Source: Dinoroseobacter sp039192165
Lineage (GTDB): Bacteria > Pseudomonadota > Alphaproteobacteria > Rhodobacterales > Rhodobacteraceae
Direction of reading: 5' to 3'
NCBI GenBank assembly: GCA_039192165.1
Contig: JBCCXD010000004.1
Location: forward strand, 124,001-188,000
Length of the DNA stretch: 64,000 nucleotides
Shown: piece by piece, positions 61,178-64,000 of the stretch
How positions within the stretch are numbered: position 1 is the first letter of the stretch
Layout: each line of letters opens with the position of its first letter
The notes under the pieces: generated by a model
Database searches by the model: none
What the model saw: the letters and a program-made list of their open reading frames with translations, nothing else
What the model was told of the DNA's origin: nothing
Program-made: the position numbers and the translations under genes

Positions 61178-61368
61178 GGCCAAACTGGCCTTCCTGTTTC
61201 GGGCCCTCCGTAATCCCAGGGGGCCCGGACGCCCGGGGGTTTACCCCCATGTCCCTTCCTGTTGGCTACAGGACACTGGCGTCGTGCGGGGACTGACCCT
61301 GCACGGCGCATTCTTTTATCGGCTCGTTTTTCGAGACCTCGCATCAGACCGCGACGGAGGAGACCGCC
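61178..61368 (+). other. hairpin-rich gap between pufC and dxs
   Basis: GGCCA-AAC-TGGCC at about 61178-61190, CGGGCCC-N14-GGGCCCG (61200-61227) and a GGGGG-TTTA-CCCCC stem near 61236-61249 follow the pufC stop. They look like a puf 3'-end structure or factor-dependent terminator. The rest holds the dxs leader with GGAGGAGACCGCC before ATG 61369. No PpsR box was seen here. Confidence 0.6.
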
Positions 61369-63312
61369 ATGACCGACCAAATCGCCGATGAGGCTCGTCC
61401 GCACACACCGACGCTTGATCGTGTGGCATGCCCGGCAGATCTGAAACAACTGAGCGACGCCGAACTTGCGACGCTTGCAGATGAACTGCGCGCAGAGACG
61501 ATCAGTGCCGTTTCCGTGACCGGCGGCCATTTGGGCTCGTCGCTGGGGGTTGTTGAACTGACTGTTGCGATCCACGCTGTTTTCAATACGCCCTTCGATA
61601 AGCTGGTCTGGGACGTCGGGCACCAGTGTTATCCGCACAAGATACTGACCGAACGTCGACCGCGTATTCGAACTTTGCGTCAGAAAGGCGGTCTGAGCGG
61701 GTTCACGAAACGCAGCGAGTCTGAGTACGATCCGTTCGGTGCAGCGCACAGCTCCACCTCTATCTCTGCCGCGCTGGGCTTTGCCACGGGCCGCGATCTT
61801 GGTGCGCCGACCGGTGACGCAATTGCTGTGATCGGGGATGGGTCGATCAGTGCAGGCATGGCCTATGAAGCTCTGAACAATGCTGGACATGAGGGCCGCC
61901 GGCTCTTTGTTATTCTGAACGATAACGAGATGTCGATTGCGCCTCCCACGGGCGCGATGTCGAACTATCTTAGCGATCTGGCGTCCACTGGTCCGCTCCA
62001 CGCGCTTAAGGATCTGGCCGAGGGGTTTGAGAAGGCGCTGCCAGGTCCGTTGCGCGAGGGTGCGCAAAGGGCCCGCAACCTTGTAACCGGCGAACACGGC
62101 TCTTCCGCGACGCTGTTTGAGGAACTCGGTTTTGACTATATTGGCCCGATCGACGGTCACGATGTGTCGCAGCTTCTGCAGGTTCTGCGCGCGACCCGCG
62201 CGAAAGCCACCGGACCGATCCTGATCCATGCTTGCACGGTGAAGGGGAAAGGCTATTCGCCCGCTGAGTTATCGGATGACTGCTATCACGGTGTTGCCAA
62301 GTTCGACGTAAAAACCGGCAAGCAAAAAAAATCCGCTCCAAATGCTCCGCAATACACCAAGGTTTTCGGGGAAACTCTGACCAAACTCGCCGAAAGCGAC
62401 AGCCGGATTTGCGCTGTGACCGCGGCCATGCCGGGCGGGACGGGTGTCAACGCAATGGGTAAACGGTTCCCTGGCCGCGTCTTCGACGTTGGCATCGCCG
62501 AGCAACATGCTGTGACCTTCTCAGCGGGGCTGGCGGCAAGCGGGATGAAACCTTTCTGCGCGATCTACTCCAGCTTCTTGCAACGCGGATACGACCAGGT
62601 CGCGCATGATGTGGCGCTTCAGAAGCTGCCGGTGCGCTTTGCGATTGACCGCGCCGGGCTTGTAGGCGCTGACGGACCTACCCATGCAGGCGCCTTCGAC
62701 ATCGGCTATCTGGGCGCGTTACCGAACATGACCGTTATGGCGGCGGCTGATGAGGCTGAACTTGTTCACATGGTCACGACGGCCGCAGCCTTTGATGAGG
62801 GTCCCATCGCGTTCCGCTATCCACGTGGGGAGGGCGTCGGCACCGATCTGCCCGAAGAGGGCACTGTTCTGGAGATCGGAAAGGGTCGGATTGTACGGCA
62901 GGGCGATCGTGTCGCGCTGCTGTCGCTTGGCGCGCATCTGTCCGAATGCCTTGCAGCTGCCGAGGAGTTGGATGCACGCGGCGTTTCAGTCACGGTCGCC
63001 GATGCGCGCTTTGCCAAACCGCTCGACACTGACCTTATTGTTCAGCTGGCGCAAAACCACGAAGCGCTCATAACGGTTGAGCAGGGCGCTCAAGGAGGCT
63101 TCGGTGCTTTCGTTCTGCAATGGCTTGCGGGGACTGGCCGGCTGGACGGGTCTTTGAAGGTGCGCACCCTGACCCTACCAGACCGGTTCATCGATCAGGC
63201 CAGTCCTGATGATATGTATGCCGATGCGGGTTTGACTGCCCATGACATCGTGACGACTAGTCTGCATACACTGGGTGTCGAAACCGCGCTTCTGGCGGCA
63301 ACCCGCAGTTAA
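61369..63312 (+). CDS. dxs: 1-deoxy-D-xylulose-5-phosphate synthase
   Basis: First and rate-controlling step of the MEP isoprenoid pathway, condensing pyruvate and glyceraldehyde-3-phosphate with thiamine diphosphate. The 647-residue protein has SVTGGHLGSSLGVVELT, VWDVGHQCYPHK, the TPP motif GDGSISAGMAYEALN, and the second half DVGIAEQHAVTFSAGLA. Position after puf makes it a PGC-dedicated supply gene; whether a second dxs exists elsewhere cannot be seen. Confidence 0.96.
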   Translation: MTDQIADEARPHTPTLDRVACPADLKQLSDAELATLADELRAETISAVSVTGGHLGSSLGVVELTVAIHAVFNTPFDKLVWDVGHQCYPHKILTERRPRIRTLRQKGGLSGFTKRSESEYDPFGAAHSSTSISAALGFATGRDLGAPTGDAIAVIGDGSISAGMAYEALNNAGHEGRRLFVILNDNEMSIAPPTGAMSNYLSDLASTGPLHALKDLAEGFEKALPGPLREGAQRARNLVTGEHGSSATLFEELGFDYIGPIDGHDVSQLLQVLRATRAKATGPILIHACTVKGKGYSPAELSDDCYHGVAKFDVKTGKQKKSAPNAPQYTKVFGETLTKLAESDSRICAVTAAMPGGTGVNAMGKRFPGRVFDVGIAEQHAVTFSAGLAASGMKPFCAIYSSFLQRGYDQVAHDVALQKLPVRFAIDRAGLVGADGPTHAGAFDIGYLGALPNMTVMAAADEAELVHMVTTAAAFDEGPIAFRYPRGEGVGTDLPEEGTVLEIGKGRIVRQGDRVALLSLGAHLSECLAAAEELDARGVSVTVADARFAKPLDTDLIVQLAQNHEALITVEQGAQGGFGAFVLQWLAGTGRLDGSLKVRTLTLPDRFIDQASPDDMYADAGLTAHDIVTTSLHTLGVETALLAATRS

Positions 63313-63334
63313 ACCCGTCGAAAACGGCGACACA

Positions 63335-63359
63335 AAAAGGGGCCTAAGCGGCCCCTTTT
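63335..63359. terminator. bidirectional intrinsic terminator between dxs and idi
   Basis: AAAAGGGGCC-TAAGC-GGCCCCTTTT (63335-63359), a perfect 10-base stem with A and T tails, serves dxs on the plus strand and idi on the minus strand. Confidence 0.93.
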
Positions 63360-63381
63360 GAATTTCGCGATGTTCGGGATT

Positions 63382-63912
63382 TCACACGCGCAGAAGTGTT
63401 CCGAAGATCCGGTCTGCGTGTTCTTGCAGATAAATCCGAAGCCAGGGCGTGTAGCGTTCCGGGCGGCGCTTGGTTTCAGCCATCAGATCGTAAAGATCGA
63501 CCCAGCGCGTCGCTGACACTTCCTCAGGATTAGGCTCGAGTTTGAGCTCCTGATCGGCCTGTGCGATGAAGATGTCGACAACCTCGTGTTCAATCAGGCC
63601 ATTCCCGACATCGGCGCGGTACTCCACCCGATCCCGATGCACAGGGTGCAGACCCTTAATGCCGAGCTCTTCGTCGAGCCGACGCATCGCACAATCGACG
63701 GGTTTTTCGTTCCAAAGAGGATGCGTGCAGCATGTGTTCGCCCAGAGACCGGGCGTATGATATTTCTTGTCTGCACGTTTCTGGAGAAGGATGTCGTCGC
63801 CGCGCATGACAAATACAGACACGGCTTTGTGCCGCAATCCGCGTTGATGCGCCTCGAGTTTCTCAACAGGTGTCAGTTCCCCGTTGACCCATGTTGGCAC
63901 CATATCGGTCAT
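63382..63912 (-). CDS. idi: isopentenyl-diphosphate delta-isomerase, type 1
   Basis: Interconverts IPP and DMAPP for carotenoid and phytyl synthesis. The 176-residue Nudix-fold protein has the active-site cysteine in WANTCCTHPLWNEKP, RRLDEELGI (Nudix-like helix) and the second catalytic region GNGLIEHEVVDIFIAQ. Length is normal. Converges on dxs across a shared terminator. Confidence 0.95.
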   Translation of the reverse strand: MTDMVPTWVNGELTPVEKLEAHQRGLRHKAVSVFVMRGDDILLQKRADKKYHTPGLWANTCCTHPLWNEKPVDCAMRRLDEELGIKGLHPVHRDRVEYRADVGNGLIEHEVVDIFIAQADQELKLEPNPEEVSATRWVDLYDLMAETKRRPERYTPWLRIYLQEHADRIFGTLLRV

Positions 63913-63941
63913 ACCGACACCGGTGAGATAAGGCCTGACAG

Positions 63942-64000
63942 ATGCGCAAGGTTTTTAACCCCGATCTTCAGGTGCGCCAGGGGTCGCGCCTTGACCAGTT
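63942..64000 (+). CDS. start of an unidentified gene, cut by the window end
   Basis: ATG 63942 opens a frame reading MRKVFNPDLQVRQGSRLDQ to the last base. It is divergent from idi (29 bases apart). Too little is present to name a family, and no clear ribosome site is seen (GGCCTGACAG upstream). Confidence 0.4.
   Translation, partial: MRKVFNPDLQVRQGSRLDQ

Noticed and set aside
1..64000. CRISPR arrays, tRNA or rRNA genes, insertion sequences, prophage
   Set aside because: No regular repeats, cloverleaf-like or rRNA stretches, transposases or phage genes were seen.

Overview
The window reads as chromosomal DNA of an aerobic anoxygenic phototroph of the Rhodobacteraceae (Roseobacter group). The support is the order rho-mnmE-mnmG-rsmG-parA-parB, the protein flavour throughout, and a long photosynthesis gene cluster (PGC) that carries crtA (spheroidene monooxygenase), a pufQ-B-A-L-M-C operon with a reaction-centre cytochrome gene and no pufX. 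Genus and species cannot be fixed from the sequence alone. No tRNA, rRNA, CRISPR array, insertion sequence or prophage was seen.

Region by region: 1-6508 is the replication-origin-type block (rho end, mnmE, mnmG, rsmG, parA, parB) with three parS palindromes inside genes. 6509-9731 is a minus-strand housekeeping operon (rph, rdgB, ridA, hemW, DUF454). 9867-11529 is hrcA-grpE, then mutS, a two-domain malic enzyme, msrA, an M48 protease with a DUF898 protein, argG and ilvA. 22153-24241 holds an Hpt protein, a response regulator-phosphatase and a probable gene relic. 24242-38490 holds Nudix proteins, hslO, cca, two ABC half-exporters, an RlmD-type methylase, a bacterial voltage-gated sodium channel, cell-envelope proteins (two L,D-transpeptidases, one CAP protein), a tiny exported protein, hemH, a methyltransferase and comF.

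38500-63912 is the PGC: crtA-bchI-bchD-bchO; an opposed marR-nitrilase-grxC trio; crtI-crtB-tspO; crtC and crtD on the minus strand; crtE-crtF; bchC-bchX-(small ORF)-bchY-bchZ-pufQ-pufB-pufA-pufL-pufM-pufC; then dxs and idi. CrtE, CrtB, CrtI, CrtC, CrtD, CrtF and CrtA together form the spheroidenone pathway. BchIDO and BchCXYZ cover magnesium chelation and the late chlorin-to-bacteriochlorin steps. Dxs and Idi feed isoprenoid precursors. The other bch genes, puh and the regulators must lie outside the window.

Seven TGT-N12-ACA palindromes, the PpsR/CrtJ operator pattern, sit in the four PGC control regions (crtA, crtI, crtD/crtE, bchC), so oxygen/light repression of the whole set is likely. 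The main oddities are: crtC has no usable start codon in its own frame; PufC has only three CXXCH haem motifs; a 51-codon ORF bridges bchX and bchY; crtA-bchIDO separates comF from grxC-nitrilase; and parS sites sit in coding sequence.
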